Positions 32,272-41,004 of a DNA stretch of 46,605 bases are shown here, piece after piece. Source of the stretch: JALHST01 sp038316335. Its GTDB lineage: Bacteria > Bacteroidota > Bacteroidia > Flavobacteriales > Flavobacteriaceae. Position numbers and translations under genes: made by a program. The notes under the pieces are model-generated. The model saw nothing but the letters and a program-made list of their open reading frames with translations, was not told the DNA's origin and ran no database searches. Position 1 is the first letter of the stretch. Each line of letters opens with the position of its first letter. The stretch covers positions 1 to 46,605 of the forward strand of contig JBBQAM010000032.1 in the NCBI GenBank assembly GCA_038316335.1, written 5' to 3'.

Positions 32272-34148
32272 TGAACCTACTAACGGTCGAAAATATTGCC
32301 AAATCCTATGGCGAATTAGTATTATTCAAGGAAATCTCGTTCGGGATCAACAAGGATCAGAAAATTGCGTTGATTGCCAAAAATGGCAGCGGCAAGACTT
32401 CTATTTTGAATATCTTGGCCAGGCTTGATACCCCAGATACCGGCCAGGTAAATTTTCGCAAAGGCATACGTATGTCCTATTTGGAACAAGAACCTGTCTT
32501 ACGCCATGACCTGACCATCGAGGAAACGATATTCGCCTCTGATAATGAGATCTTAAAGGTTATACATGCATATGAAATTGCTTTGGAACATCCCGAGGAT
32601 GCCGAAGCGTATCAAAAAGCGTTCGAAGCCATGGATCGCTTTGACGCTTGGGACTTTGAAACACAATACAAACAAATCCTTTTCAAATTAAAGCTAGAAG
32701 ATCTTCATTTGAAAGTCGGCCAATTATCGGGAGGTCAAAAGAAACGCCTTGCCCTGGCAAACGCCTTGGTCAACAAACCGGATCTGCTCATCTTAGATGA
32801 ACCGACAAACCATTTGGACCTGGAAATGATCGAATGGCTCGAAGCCTATTTTGCCAAGGAAAATATGACGCTTTTCATGGTAACCCATGATCGCTATTTT
32901 CTGGAACGGGTATGTAACGAGATCATTGAACTTGATCAAGGAAAATTATATCCGTATAAGGGTAATTATTCGTACTATTTGGAAAAGAAGGAGGCACGCA
33001 TCGAGCAGGAAGCCGTTGAACAACACAAATCAGAACTACTTTTTAAAAAAGAGCTCGCCTGGATGCGAAGGCAGCCGAAGGCACGGACTACCAAATCAAA
33101 ATCGCGTATCGATGATTTTCATGCGATAAAGGAAAAGGCAGGCCAGCGTCGCAAAGAACATGAAGTGCAGTTACAGATCAATATGGAACGGGTGGGAAGT
33201 AAAATCCTGGAATTGCATAAAATTTCAAAATCCTTTCCGAATACCCCCATTCTCAATAAGTTCGAATACGTCTTTACCAAAGGGGAACGTATTGGAATCA
33301 TAGGGGCCAACGGTACCGGTAAATCGACCTTTTTAAATATCATAACCGGAAACGATACCCCAGATCAAGGAAAAGTGGTCGTAGGCGATACCTTAAAATT
33401 CGGTTATTACACCCAGGAGGGTATCGAGAGTAAGGAAGGGCAAAAAGTAATCGATGTAATTCGTGAATTCGGGGATTATATTCCTTTGATGAAAGGCAAA
33501 CAGATTTCAGCACAACAATTGTTGGAACGATTTTTATTCGACCGAAAAAAACAATACGACTTCGTTGGGAAATTAAGTGGTGGCGAACGCAAAAGGCTGT
33601 ATTTATGTACGGTACTTATTCAAAATCCCAATTTTTTAGTCCTTGACGAACCAACGAACGACCTTGATATCGTGACCTTGAATGTATTGGAAAGCTTTCT
33701 GTTGGATTTCCCTGGTTGCCTGGTAGTCGTATCACACGATCGTTATTTTATGGATAAGATCGTTGACCATCTTCTTGTATTTCGAGGGAATGCGGTCATC
33801 GAGGACTTTCCAGGAAATTATTCCGATTTTAGGGCCTATGAGGATAGTGGCCCTCAGGAGCGCAAAAAAGAACTCGACGAAAATATAGCTACAACAAAAA
33901 ACACCAAAAATAGCTCTAAAAACGATGAAAAAGCACCAAAATTATCCTATTTAGAGCAAAAAGAGCATAAAAACCTCGAAAATGAAATTGAAAAGCTTGA
34001 AGCTGAAAAGTTGAAAATACAGCATATGTTCGCAGATACTTCCCTTTCCGGTGAAAAAATCGATCAGCTTGCAATTCAACTCAAGGAAATCGAAAATACC
34101 ATTGAAACAAAGACCGAACGATGGTTCGAATTGTCAGCGATGCTTTAG
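32271..34148 (+). CDS. ABC-F family ATPase (Uup-like)
   Basis: 625 residues from the ATG overlapping the DUF4105 stop. Two ABC domains lie in one chain without membrane segments: first Walker A AKNGSGKT (36-43), signature SGGQKKR, Walker B LLILDEPTNHLD; second GANGTGKST, signature LSGGERKRLYL, FLVLDEPTNDLD. A linker (about 230-300, with WMRRQPKARTTKSKSRID) and a C-terminal coiled coil (about 555-620) follow the Uup pattern. ABC-F proteins act on ribosomes; a role in antibiotic protection cannot be excluded but housekeeping Uup-like is more likely. Confidence 0.92.
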   Translation: MNLLTVENIAKSYGELVLFKEISFGINKDQKIALIAKNGSGKTSILNILARLDTPDTGQVNFRKGIRMSYLEQEPVLRHDLTIEETIFASDNEILKVIHAYEIALEHPEDAEAYQKAFEAMDRFDAWDFETQYKQILFKLKLEDLHLKVGQLSGGQKKRLALANALVNKPDLLILDEPTNHLDLEMIEWLEAYFAKENMTLFMVTHDRYFLERVCNEIIELDQGKLYPYKGNYSYYLEKKEARIEQEAVEQHKSELLFKKELAWMRRQPKARTTKSKSRIDDFHAIKEKAGQRRKEHEVQLQINMERVGSKILELHKISKSFPNTPILNKFEYVFTKGERIGIIGANGTGKSTFLNIITGNDTPDQGKVVVGDTLKFGYYTQEGIESKEGQKVIDVIREFGDYIPLMKGKQISAQQLLERFLFDRKKQYDFVGKLSGGERKRLYLCTVLIQNPNFLVLDEPTNDLDIVTLNVLESFLLDFPGCLVVVSHDRYFMDKIVDHLLVFRGNAVIEDFPGNYSDFRAYEDSGPQERKKELDENIATTKNTKNSSKNDEKAPKLSYLEQKEHKNLENEIEKLEAEKLKIQHMFADTSLSGEKIDQLAIQLKEIENTIETKTERWFELSAML

Positions 34149-34232
34149 GGGCTCATGCTAAAATAAATCCATCTATACCTAAAATCTAAAATTTTTGATT
34201 GCTTCATCCAACATTTGCAATACAAAAAGAAC

Positions 34233-34730
34233 ATGGTCAATCTGATCGAATACCTAAAATTTCGTTTTACTGCTACCAATCATCATGGGGTACACTCTCC
34301 GTTTGTGTACGGTTTTATAACAAAATGTTTATATAGTAAGGGTTCATTTCCCGGTACTAAAACAGAAAATGTGCTATTACAATGTGCCACCAATCTCAAT
34401 ATCAAAACAATATGGGGTATCGAGGAGAAGCCTGCGATCAAAAAAAGAATAGTCGATTTATTTCCTAATATCCATTTTGACGCAGTACCCTATGATATGG
34501 CCTATATCGATGTTACTGAATTTGATACGGTGTTTCAAGGGATCTCTGACAAAATAAAGAACGATACGCCCGTGATCATCGATTCGATCCATAAAAATAA
34601 GGTTAACTTCGCACTATGGGAGGCCCTAAAAGACCGGGAAACCCTAAAGGTAACCCTTGATCTGTTTTATTGTGGCGTTGTATTTTTGAGACAGCAACAG
34701 GCCAAGGAACATTTTAAGATTCGGATTTAA
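34233..34730 (+). CDS. shortened class I methyltransferase-like protein
   Basis: 165 residues from the ATG at 34233 (a TTG 18 bp upstream is in frame but not needed). The N-terminus LIEYLKFRFTATNHHGVHSP and the C-terminus TLDLFYCGVVFLRQQQAKEH-FKIRI look like both ends of a flavobacterial class I SAM-dependent methyltransferase that I recall at about 230-260 residues. The central glycine-rich SAM motif (ELGTxxG) is missing; about residues 35-85 hold short unrelated sequence. The part from AYIDVTEFD to DTPVIIDSIH resembles the late Rossmann strands (AYIDG, VIFDDIH). No frameshift is visible, so it is a divergent or internally deleted but open gene. Catalysis is doubtful. Confidence 0.65.
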   Translation: MVNLIEYLKFRFTATNHHGVHSPFVYGFITKCLYSKGSFPGTKTENVLLQCATNLNIKTIWGIEEKPAIKKRIVDLFPNIHFDAVPYDMAYIDVTEFDTVFQGISDKIKNDTPVIIDSIHKNKVNFALWEALKDRETLKVTLDLFYCGVVFLRQQQAKEHFKIRI

Positions 34731-34769
34731 AGCAGTAATTTAGGCCAGAATCGAAGCACTGATTTTACG

Positions 34770-34904
34770 ATGAATATCTATATTATTTTAGGAATCGTTG
34801 TCGTCATATATCTTGCTATCTCCTTGACGAACCGAAAAAAATCGAGCCGCCGAAGATCCCGTAATTTTATGGGAGATTACAAACGAACCGACGATAAAAA
34901 ATAA
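34770..34904 (+). CDS. small single-pass membrane protein, 44 aa
   Basis: Short frame starting MNIYIILGIVVVIYLAIS, a single hydrophobic segment at about 3-19, then a very basic stretch (NRKKSSRRRSRNF, 21-33) and a polar tail ending DYKRTDDKK. The positive-inside rule puts the tail in the cytoplasm. It lies 39 bp after the methyltransferase-like gene and 91 bp before the adenosyltransferase gene on the same strand. I recall similar short proteins with a membrane anchor and an 'RKxRxFMxGYKR' tail in flavobacteria. Function unknown. Confidence 0.6.
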   Translation: MNIYIILGIVVVIYLAISLTNRKKSSRRRSRNFMGDYKRTDDKK

Positions 34905-34995
34905 TGACAAGTTGTTCCTTGATGGGCATTTTTGGCCAGGTCCATAGGCATGTACGAACGTGGCTGAGATCGACGGGCTTGCAATATGAAATTCA

Positions 34996-35571
34996 ATGAA
35001 AATATATACTAAAACGGGGGACAATGGTACAACGGCCTTATTTGGCGGTACCCGGGTCAAAAAATACCACCTGCGCATAGAAAGTTATGGCACGATCGAT
35101 GAATTGAACTCATGGCTAGGGTTACTGCGTGATCAAGAAATAACGGATCCATTAAAAGAAACCCTTAAAACAATTCAAAGCAAACTGTTCACGGTAGGTG
35201 CAATCCTCGCCACCGACCCCAAGAAATCTATTCTAAAAAGTGGTAAGGAACGATTAAATATTGCCAAGATCGGTGATGAGGATATCGAATTTCTTGAAAA
35301 TGAAATGGATCGTATGGATGAATACCTAGAACCCATGACCCATTTTATTCTTCCCGGCGGTCACACCACGGTATCATACTGTCACATTTCCCGTACGGTC
35401 TGCCGAAGAGCCGAACGCTTGATAACACATCTTTATGAAAAGGAACCTTTTGAAGACACGGTTTTGACCTACATCAACCGGCTCTCCGATTATTTATTCG
35501 TGTTGGCACGAAAATTGTCACAAGATTTAAAAGGCGAGGAAATCAAATGGATTCCTGAAAAGAAGGTCTAA
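34996..35571 (+). CDS. cob(I)yrinic acid a,c-diamide adenosyltransferase, PduO type
   Basis: 191 residues, full length for the PduO family, which transfers the adenosyl group of ATP to cob(I)alamin. The N-terminal ATP site KIYTKTGDNGTTALFGGTRV is complete, and the signature SRTVCRRAERLI (about 132-143) is present. It makes adenosylcobalamin, the chromophore expected by the CarH-like regulator at 9367 and a cofactor for mutases. It stands alone between the 44-aa gene and DUF2795. No cobalamin synthesis or transport genes are in the window. Confidence 0.95.
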   Translation: MKIYTKTGDNGTTALFGGTRVKKYHLRIESYGTIDELNSWLGLLRDQEITDPLKETLKTIQSKLFTVGAILATDPKKSILKSGKERLNIAKIGDEDIEFLENEMDRMDEYLEPMTHFILPGGHTTVSYCHISRTVCRRAERLITHLYEKEPFEDTVLTYINRLSDYLFVLARKLSQDLKGEEIKWIPEKKV

Positions 35572-35651
35572 TAAATTCATCTATTCTTCGTTATCAAAGG
35601 AAGGTCATAAAAATAATAATGATAAAATAGACGAAAAAGATGCAAAATATC

Positions 35652-35681
35652 TTGGCTATGTCCTTTTAAAAATTATTTTTG
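35652..35681 (+). promoter_or_regulatory. promoter of the DUF2795 gene
   Basis: TTG (35652-35654), 19 bases, TATTTTTG (35674-35681): both elements and the spacing fit the Bacteroidota consensus. The ATG follows 27 bp downstream. This is the best complete promoter seen in the window. Confidence 0.65.
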
Positions 35682-35708
35682 CAAAAATTATAAAATCATA
35701 CTCTTAAC

Positions 35709-35933
35709 ATGTATTGGACATTAGAACTAGCTTCTTATTTAAGTGACGCCCCATGGCCGGCTACCAAGGATGAATTGATCGATTATTCTATCCGAACAGG
35801 AGCTCCGTTGGAGGTTGTAGAAAATCTGCAATCTATGGAAGAAGAAGGCGGTGAGATATACGAGTCCATCGAAGAAATCTGGCCGGACTATCCTACTGAA
35901 GAAGATTACCTCTGGAACGAGGACGAATATTAA
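35709..35933 (+). CDS. DUF2795 domain protein
   Basis: 74 residues, strongly acidic, matching the DUF2795 family: WTLELASYLSDAPWPATKDELIDYSIRTGAPLEVVENL, a helical segment, then a tail rich in Asp, Glu and Tyr (EEDYLWNEDEY). Small cytoplasmic protein of unknown function, often next to secA in flavobacteria, as here. It has its own promoter just upstream and a terminator behind it, so it is probably not co-transcribed with secA. Confidence 0.88.
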   Translation: MYWTLELASYLSDAPWPATKDELIDYSIRTGAPLEVVENLQSMEEEGGEIYESIEEIWPDYPTEEDYLWNEDEY

Positions 35934-35956
35934 TAATATTACGTTAATTCAAACGG

Positions 35957-35983
35957 AAAAGTCTCTTAGGAGGCTTTTTTTTT
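35957..35983 (+). terminator. intrinsic terminator after DUF2795
   Basis: AAAAGTCTC (35957-35965) pairs with GAGGCTTTT (35970-35978), one T-G wobble, 4-base loop, followed by a T-run to 35983. The secA promoter element starts directly after it. Confidence 0.8.
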
Positions 35984-35986
35984 ATG

Positions 35987-35994
35987 TAATTTTG
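35987..35994 (+). promoter_or_regulatory. -7 promoter element of secA
   Basis: TAATTTTG, exact match to TAnnTTTG, directly after the DUF2795 terminator. Transcription would begin near 36001, giving a ~143-nt secA leader that starts with the hairpin TGGCAG-TTT-CTGCCA (36004-36018) and contains an open reading frame (36003-36134). Confidence 0.55.
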
Positions 35995-36002
35995 GCAGGA
36001 AA

Positions 36003-36134
36003 ATGGCAGTTTCTGCCAAGAAACATAAACTGGAATGCCTTTTGTATACCCAGTACGTGAATATATTTTCCAAACGGAATTATAAAAATAAAACTGCTGT
36101 GGCTTCCGGCCCGGTCTGTTTTTCCAACGAATAG
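36003..36134 (+). CDS. possible 43-codon upstream ORF in the secA leader
   Basis: ATG at 36003 opens a frame of 43 codons ending TAG at 36132-36134, 9 bp before the secA ATG. The peptide starts MAVSAKKHKLEC and ends TAVASGPVCFSNE; it has no signal peptide. Its first codons overlap the hairpin at 36004-36018. The ASGP near the end recalls the RAGP end of the SecM arrest motif only superficially (no Arg, no upstream Trp-Ile). It could be a regulatory leader or chance; nothing in the sequence alone decides. Confidence 0.25.
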   Translation: MAVSAKKHKLECLLYTQYVNIFSKRNYKNKTAVASGPVCFSNE

Positions 36135-36143
36135 GATCAAATT

Positions 36144-39100
36144 ATGAGTTTATTAAATTCGGTATTAAAGGTATTTGTAGGAGATAAATCGAAAAAAGAT
36201 GTCAAAGCGCTGCAGCCTTTGGTCGACCAAATAAAATCGTTCGAAGCGGCAATGCAAGGTATGAGTCATGATGAACTGCGGTCGAAAACAGCAACGTTCA
36301 AGGCCAAGATCGCAGAGAATCTCAAAGGGGTCAATGATAAAATGGAGGCCCTGCTCGAAGAAGTCAAGACGTCATCGGACATCGACAAAAATGAAGATAT
36401 TTATTCGGAAGTAGACAAACTTAAGGAAGAAGCCTATAAAATTTCAGAGGATACTTTGATTGAAATCCTTCCAGAAGCCTTTGCCGTCGTAAAGGAAACC
36501 ACAAAACGCTTTGTAAACAATACCACACTTACTGTAACCGCCTCAGAATACGACCGCAAATTATCGGGAGATAAAGACTACGTTACTTTGGAGGGCGATA
36601 CGGCGGTATGGCAAAATTCATGGGATGCCGCGGGGAAAGCGATTACCTGGGACATGGTACATTACGATGTGCAGTTGATCGGGGGCATTGCCCTGCACCA
36701 AGGAAAGATAGCAGAAATGCAGACCGGGGAAGGAAAGACCTTGGTGGCGACACTTCCCTTATATTTAAATGCATTGACGGGCAATGGGACCCATTTGGTA
36801 ACCGTAAACGATTATCTGGCTAAAAGGGATAGTGCCTGGATGGCACCAATCTTTGAGTTCCACGGCCTATCGGTCGATTGTATTGACAATCACAAGCCCA
36901 ATTCAGCGGGACGACGCGCGGCATACAATGCCGATATTACCTATGGCACCAACAACGAATTCGGTTTTGACTATCTGCGCGATAATATGGCTCACACACC
37001 TAAAGATCTAGTGCAACGACCCCATCATTATGCAATCGTAGATGAGGTTGATTCGGTTTTGGTCGATGATGCACGAACACCTTTGATTATTTCAGGGCCA
37101 GTTCCTGAAGGAGATCGCCATGAGTTCAACGAATTAAAACCCAAGGTGGCCGATATCGTTCAAAAACAACGACAGCATTTGACCGGCGTATTGGCGGAAG
37201 CTAAAAAACTGATCGCTGAAGGCAATACCAAGGAAGGCGGCTTTTTATTATTACGGGTTTTCAGGGGATTGCCCAAAAATAAGGCACTCATCAAATTTTT
37301 AAGTGAGGAAGGGGCAAAACAGTTACTGCAGAAGACCGAAAATTTCTACATGCAGGACAACAACCGGGAAATGCCCAAAGTTGATGAAGATCTGCTTTTT
37401 GTAATCGATGAAAAAAACAATCAGATCGAGCTAAGTGATAAGGGTATCGACTATATCTCCGGGGAGCAGAATCGCGACTTCTTCGTTATGCCCGATATAG
37501 GAGGTGAAATCGCCAAAATTGAAGAGCAAAATCTTGAAATTGAAAAAGAAGCCGAACTTAAGGAAGAATTGTTCAAGGATTTTACAATAAAAAGTGAGCG
37601 CATACATACCTTAAGCCAATTATTAAAGGCGTATACGTTGTTCGAAAAAGATGTCGAATACGTTGTTATCGAAAACAAGGTGTTGATCGTTGACGAACAG
37701 ACAGGCCGTATTATGGATGGTCGCCGCTATTCAGATGGATTACATCAGGCGATCGAGGCCAAGGAAAACGTAAAAATCGAGGCTTTGACCCAAACTTTTG
37801 CAACGGTTACCTTACAAAACTATTTTAGAATGTACCGCAAACTAGCCGGGATGACCGGAACCGCGGTAACAGAAGCAGGGGAATTATGGGAAATTTACAA
37901 ACTCGATGTAATGGAAATCCCTACAAACCGGCCTATTGCACGTGATGACAGAAACGATTTGATCTATAAGACAAAACGGGAAAAATACAATGCGATCATC
38001 GACGAGGTTACCCAACTCTCAGAGAATGGGCGGCCTGTATTGATAGGTACCACATCTGTCGAAATTTCCGAATTGTTGTCTAGAATGTTGGCCATTCGCA
38101 AGATCGAACACAATGTATTGAATGCAAAACTGCATAAAAAAGAGGCCGATGTGGTCGCCGAAGCCGGGAAAAAGGGCGTAGTTACCATCGCGACGAACAT
38201 GGCCGGTCGAGGTACCGATATTAAGCTCACGGAAGAAGTTAAAAAGGCTGGCGGACTTGCTATAGTAGGTACCGAACGTCACGATTCACGTAGGGTCGAT
38301 AGGCAGTTACGAGGTCGCTCAGGTCGGCAAGGAGATCCAGGAAGCTCTCAGTTTTATGTTTCCTTGGAAGACAATTTGATGCGGCTCTTCGGATCAGACC
38401 GCGTGGCAAAAATGATGGATAAGATGGGCTTGGAGGAAGGGGAGGTCATTCAACATTCGATGATGACCAAGTCAATTGAAAGAGCTCAGAAAAAAGTCGA
38501 GGAAAACAACTTTGGGGTTCGTAAACGCTTGCTGGAATATGATGATGTAATGAATGCACAGCGTGAAGTGGTCTATAAAAGAAGGCGCCATGCCCTGCAG
38601 GGAGACCGCTTAAAAGTCGATATCGCGAATATGGTATACGACACCTGTGAAGTGATTGCAGATACCAATAAAGCGGCTAACGACTATAAAAATTTCGAGT
38701 TCGAGTTAATTAAATATTTCTCGATTACTTCCCCGGTCTCTGAACAGGATTTTGCAAGATTGGGCGTATTGGAAATTGCCAATGTGGTATACAAAAATGC
38801 CTATGAGCATTACCAAAGAAAGATGGAACGGAACGCACAGACCGCGTTTCCCGTCATCAAAAAGGTATATGAGGACAATGCCAATAAGTTTGAACGCATT
38901 GTAGTACCATTTACAGACGGAATAAAAAGCCTAAATGTGGTCACCAATTTGAAGGATGCCTACGAGACCGATGGAAAACAGTTGGTAACCGATTTTGAGA
39001 AGAACATCACCTTGGCCATAATCGACGAAGCCTGGAAGACCCACTTGCGAAAAATGGACGAGTTGAAACAATCGGTACAGTTGGCGGTACATGAACAAAA

Positions 39101-39506
39101 AGATCCCTTGTTGATCTACAAATTCGAAGCCTTCGAGCTTTTCAAAAGTATGATCGAAAAGGTCAATAAAGAAGTTGTTTCCTTCCTCTTCAAAGGTGAA
39201 TTGCCAACAGCGAACCCGAATGAAATCCAAGAAGAACGAACGATTAGTACCCCTAGGGAAAAACTGAAGACCAGTAAAGACGAGATTCCCAATAGCGATG
39301 AATTGGCATCACGGAATCGGGCCGCAGGTCAAACCCAAGGGCAGCGCGCCCAAATAACCGAAACCATCGTTCGCGAACGACCAAAAATCGGGCGAAATGA
39401 TCGGGTTACCATAAAAAATGTACTATCAGGTGAAAGTAAGACCATCAAATTCAAACAGGCCGAGCCCTTATTAGACAAAGGTGAATGGGTCCTGACCGAG
39501 GAGTAA
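36144..39506 (+). CDS. secA: preprotein translocase ATPase SecA
   Basis: 1120 residues, long as is usual in Bacteroidota. It drives secretory preproteins through SecYEG. The nucleotide domain has Walker A MQTGEGKT (192-199) and the DEVD box (300-303); the second domain has TNMAGRGTDIKL and QLRGRSGRQGDPG. Insertions relative to E. coli are near residues 60-110 and about 335-450 (from QKQRQHLTGVLAEA), typical of the phylum. The C-terminal zinc-binding CxC motif for SecB is absent; the tail ends KIGRNDRVTIKNVLSGES. The leader carries a promoter, hairpin and small frame. Confidence 0.97.
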   Translation: MSLLNSVLKVFVGDKSKKDVKALQPLVDQIKSFEAAMQGMSHDELRSKTATFKAKIAENLKGVNDKMEALLEEVKTSSDIDKNEDIYSEVDKLKEEAYKISEDTLIEILPEAFAVVKETTKRFVNNTTLTVTASEYDRKLSGDKDYVTLEGDTAVWQNSWDAAGKAITWDMVHYDVQLIGGIALHQGKIAEMQTGEGKTLVATLPLYLNALTGNGTHLVTVNDYLAKRDSAWMAPIFEFHGLSVDCIDNHKPNSAGRRAAYNADITYGTNNEFGFDYLRDNMAHTPKDLVQRPHHYAIVDEVDSVLVDDARTPLIISGPVPEGDRHEFNELKPKVADIVQKQRQHLTGVLAEAKKLIAEGNTKEGGFLLLRVFRGLPKNKALIKFLSEEGAKQLLQKTENFYMQDNNREMPKVDEDLLFVIDEKNNQIELSDKGIDYISGEQNRDFFVMPDIGGEIAKIEEQNLEIEKEAELKEELFKDFTIKSERIHTLSQLLKAYTLFEKDVEYVVIENKVLIVDEQTGRIMDGRRYSDGLHQAIEAKENVKIEALTQTFATVTLQNYFRMYRKLAGMTGTAVTEAGELWEIYKLDVMEIPTNRPIARDDRNDLIYKTKREKYNAIIDEVTQLSENGRPVLIGTTSVEISELLSRMLAIRKIEHNVLNAKLHKKEADVVAEAGKKGVVTIATNMAGRGTDIKLTEEVKKAGGLAIVGTERHDSRRVDRQLRGRSGRQGDPGSSQFYVSLEDNLMRLFGSDRVAKMMDKMGLEEGEVIQHSMMTKSIERAQKKVEENNFGVRKRLLEYDDVMNAQREVVYKRRRHALQGDRLKVDIANMVYDTCEVIADTNKAANDYKNFEFELIKYFSITSPVSEQDFARLGVLEIANVVYKNAYEHYQRKMERNAQTAFPVIKKVYEDNANKFERIVVPFTDGIKSLNVVTNLKDAYETDGKQLVTDFEKNITLAIIDEAWKTHLRKMDELKQSVQLAVHEQKDPLLIYKFEAFELFKSMIEKVNKEVVSFLFKGELPTANPNEIQEERTISTPREKLKTSKDEIPNSDELASRNRAAGQTQGQRAQITETIVRERPKIGRNDRVTIKNVLSGESKTIKFKQAEPLLDKGEWVLTEE

Positions 39507-39526
39507 TCCATAACAATGAGCATAGC

Positions 39527-39555
39527 AGCGGCGACCCATGGGTCGCCGCTATCAT
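39527..39555 (+). terminator. perfect 24-bp palindrome, secA terminator
   Basis: Positions 39527-39550 equal their own reverse complement: AGCGGCGACC, centre CATG, GGTCGCCGCT. It lies 20 bp after the secA stop and is far more GC-rich than its surroundings. The following ATCATTTTA is a weak T-run, so it is a likely terminator with a possible protein-binding use. Confidence 0.65.
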
Positions 39556-39685
39556 TTTAGGGAATTCCATGACTCGAAATATAACAGGTCTCCTTTCCTA
39601 ATCTTTTACCACCGTTTTTTTTATAATTGAAACATAGTTAATTTTACGGTAAATTAGGGGTTACTCTCATCAGAATTTAATTGCT

Positions 39686-40900
39686 ATGGAATATTCGTCT
39701 GTGGATGAAGAGCGCTATAAGGACAAGATCGACTTGGTCCTTCGCGTCAATTACATTTCTTCTGCGCTGTCCATTATATTTGCAGCATTTTGCTTTTATC
39801 TATTGAAAATTACTGAAATACTCCCTGAAACATTTTTATTTTTTGGCATCTTCAATTTAATAAACACCTTGGTTTTCAAGTATCACAAAAACCTAACGCT
39901 TACTTACAACCTTTCCTCCATTGCAGCGCTAGCCTGCACCCTATTGATAACTTTATATAGCGGAGGCATCGGTAGTCCGTTTATTTTTATACTGGCACTA
40001 ATAGTCTTTGCGGGCTATGTAACTACCCGCAAATATGGGCAGGTTTATTTGAACATGATCTTATTTTTGGTAATCTTGATTTTTTCCCAAAGTCTCCCCG
40101 ATCTTAGCGTTACTCGGAATGTTATTCCCGCTAAATCACAGAATCTCTTCAATTTATTTTCAGTGCTTTTTTCGGTCTACCTTTTGGGAAATGTGTTCGG
40201 AAAAAACCTATTGAGAACGCATCACAGGCTGTACAAGTCGAAACAGGAAATTGCCCAACAAATAAAAGAGCGTGAAACACTCCTTAAGGAAATTCATCAT
40301 CGGGTAAAAAACAATCTTCAGACCGTATCAAGTTTATTGAGCCTTCAATCCCGAAACATCACCGATGCAAAAATGAAAAGTCTTTTTAAGACAAGCCAAA
40401 ATAGGGTTATTTCTATGGCTATGGTGCATGAAATGCTTTATATGCGAAACGATCTTTCCAAAATAGAATACCGTTCCTATGTGCAGGAATTGAGTGAATA
40501 TTTAATTCGATCTTTGAAAGGATCTGACAATCATGTGACATTGACCGTTGATATAAATAATATCAAATTAGGGATCGATACGGCCATACCACTCGGGCTC
40601 CTTATAAATGAAGCCATCACCAATGCGCTGAAATATGGCATTCAAGGAGATGAGGCCGGTGAAATTAGTATTGCATTAAAAAAGGACCATAATAGTCATT
40701 ACATCCTTAATATTAGCGACAATGGCGCCGGGTACCCAGAAACGATCGATTATAAAAGTACAAAGACCTTGGGCCTAAAACTTATTCATAATCTTGCAAG
40801 GCAATTAGGTGGTACGATCAATCGGGATGCTTCAAAAAAAGGCACTTTTTATATTGTGAAATTCAAGGAAGTAGGGGGCAAAATTCCCATAGTAGCATAG
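39686..40900 (+). CDS. membrane sensor histidine kinase (HisKA_2 type)
   Basis: 404 residues. Six hydrophobic segments fill residues 25-175, without an extracytoplasmic sensor domain, so the membrane part itself probably senses. A short coiled linker leads to the HisKA_2 dimerisation domain with EIHHRVKNNLQ (His204/His205), then a HATPase domain with NEAITNALKYG (N box), SDNGAGYP (G1 box) and the late TLGLKLIHNLA. HisKA_2 kinases often signal to stand-alone regulators. No response regulator gene is adjacent, so it is an orphan kinase. It follows secA by 179 bp. Confidence 0.92.
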   Translation: MEYSSVDEERYKDKIDLVLRVNYISSALSIIFAAFCFYLLKITEILPETFLFFGIFNLINTLVFKYHKNLTLTYNLSSIAALACTLLITLYSGGIGSPFIFILALIVFAGYVTTRKYGQVYLNMILFLVILIFSQSLPDLSVTRNVIPAKSQNLFNLFSVLFSVYLLGNVFGKNLLRTHHRLYKSKQEIAQQIKERETLLKEIHHRVKNNLQTVSSLLSLQSRNITDAKMKSLFKTSQNRVISMAMVHEMLYMRNDLSKIEYRSYVQELSEYLIRSLKGSDNHVTLTVDINNIKLGIDTAIPLGLLINEAITNALKYGIQGDEAGEISIALKKDHNSHYILNISDNGAGYPETIDYKSTKTLGLKLIHNLARQLGGTINRDASKKGTFYIVKFKEVGGKIPIVA

Positions 40901-41004
40901 GCAATTTTCCTAGCACCCTATTTTATGGCTTTTGCCTGGATGCAATGAACTTCACTTTGATATATTATAGTTATATTTAAGCATCGAATTCAAAACGGTT
41001 CTTA

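Noticed and set aside
32271..34148. Drug exporter
   Set aside because: The two ATPase domains have no membrane segments; the ABC-F/Uup pattern indicates a ribosome-acting protein.
36090..36134. SecM arrest peptide in the secA leader
   Set aside because: The ASGP near the end lacks the arginine and the upstream residues of the SecM motif, and the peptide has no signal sequence; only a generic uORF can be proposed.
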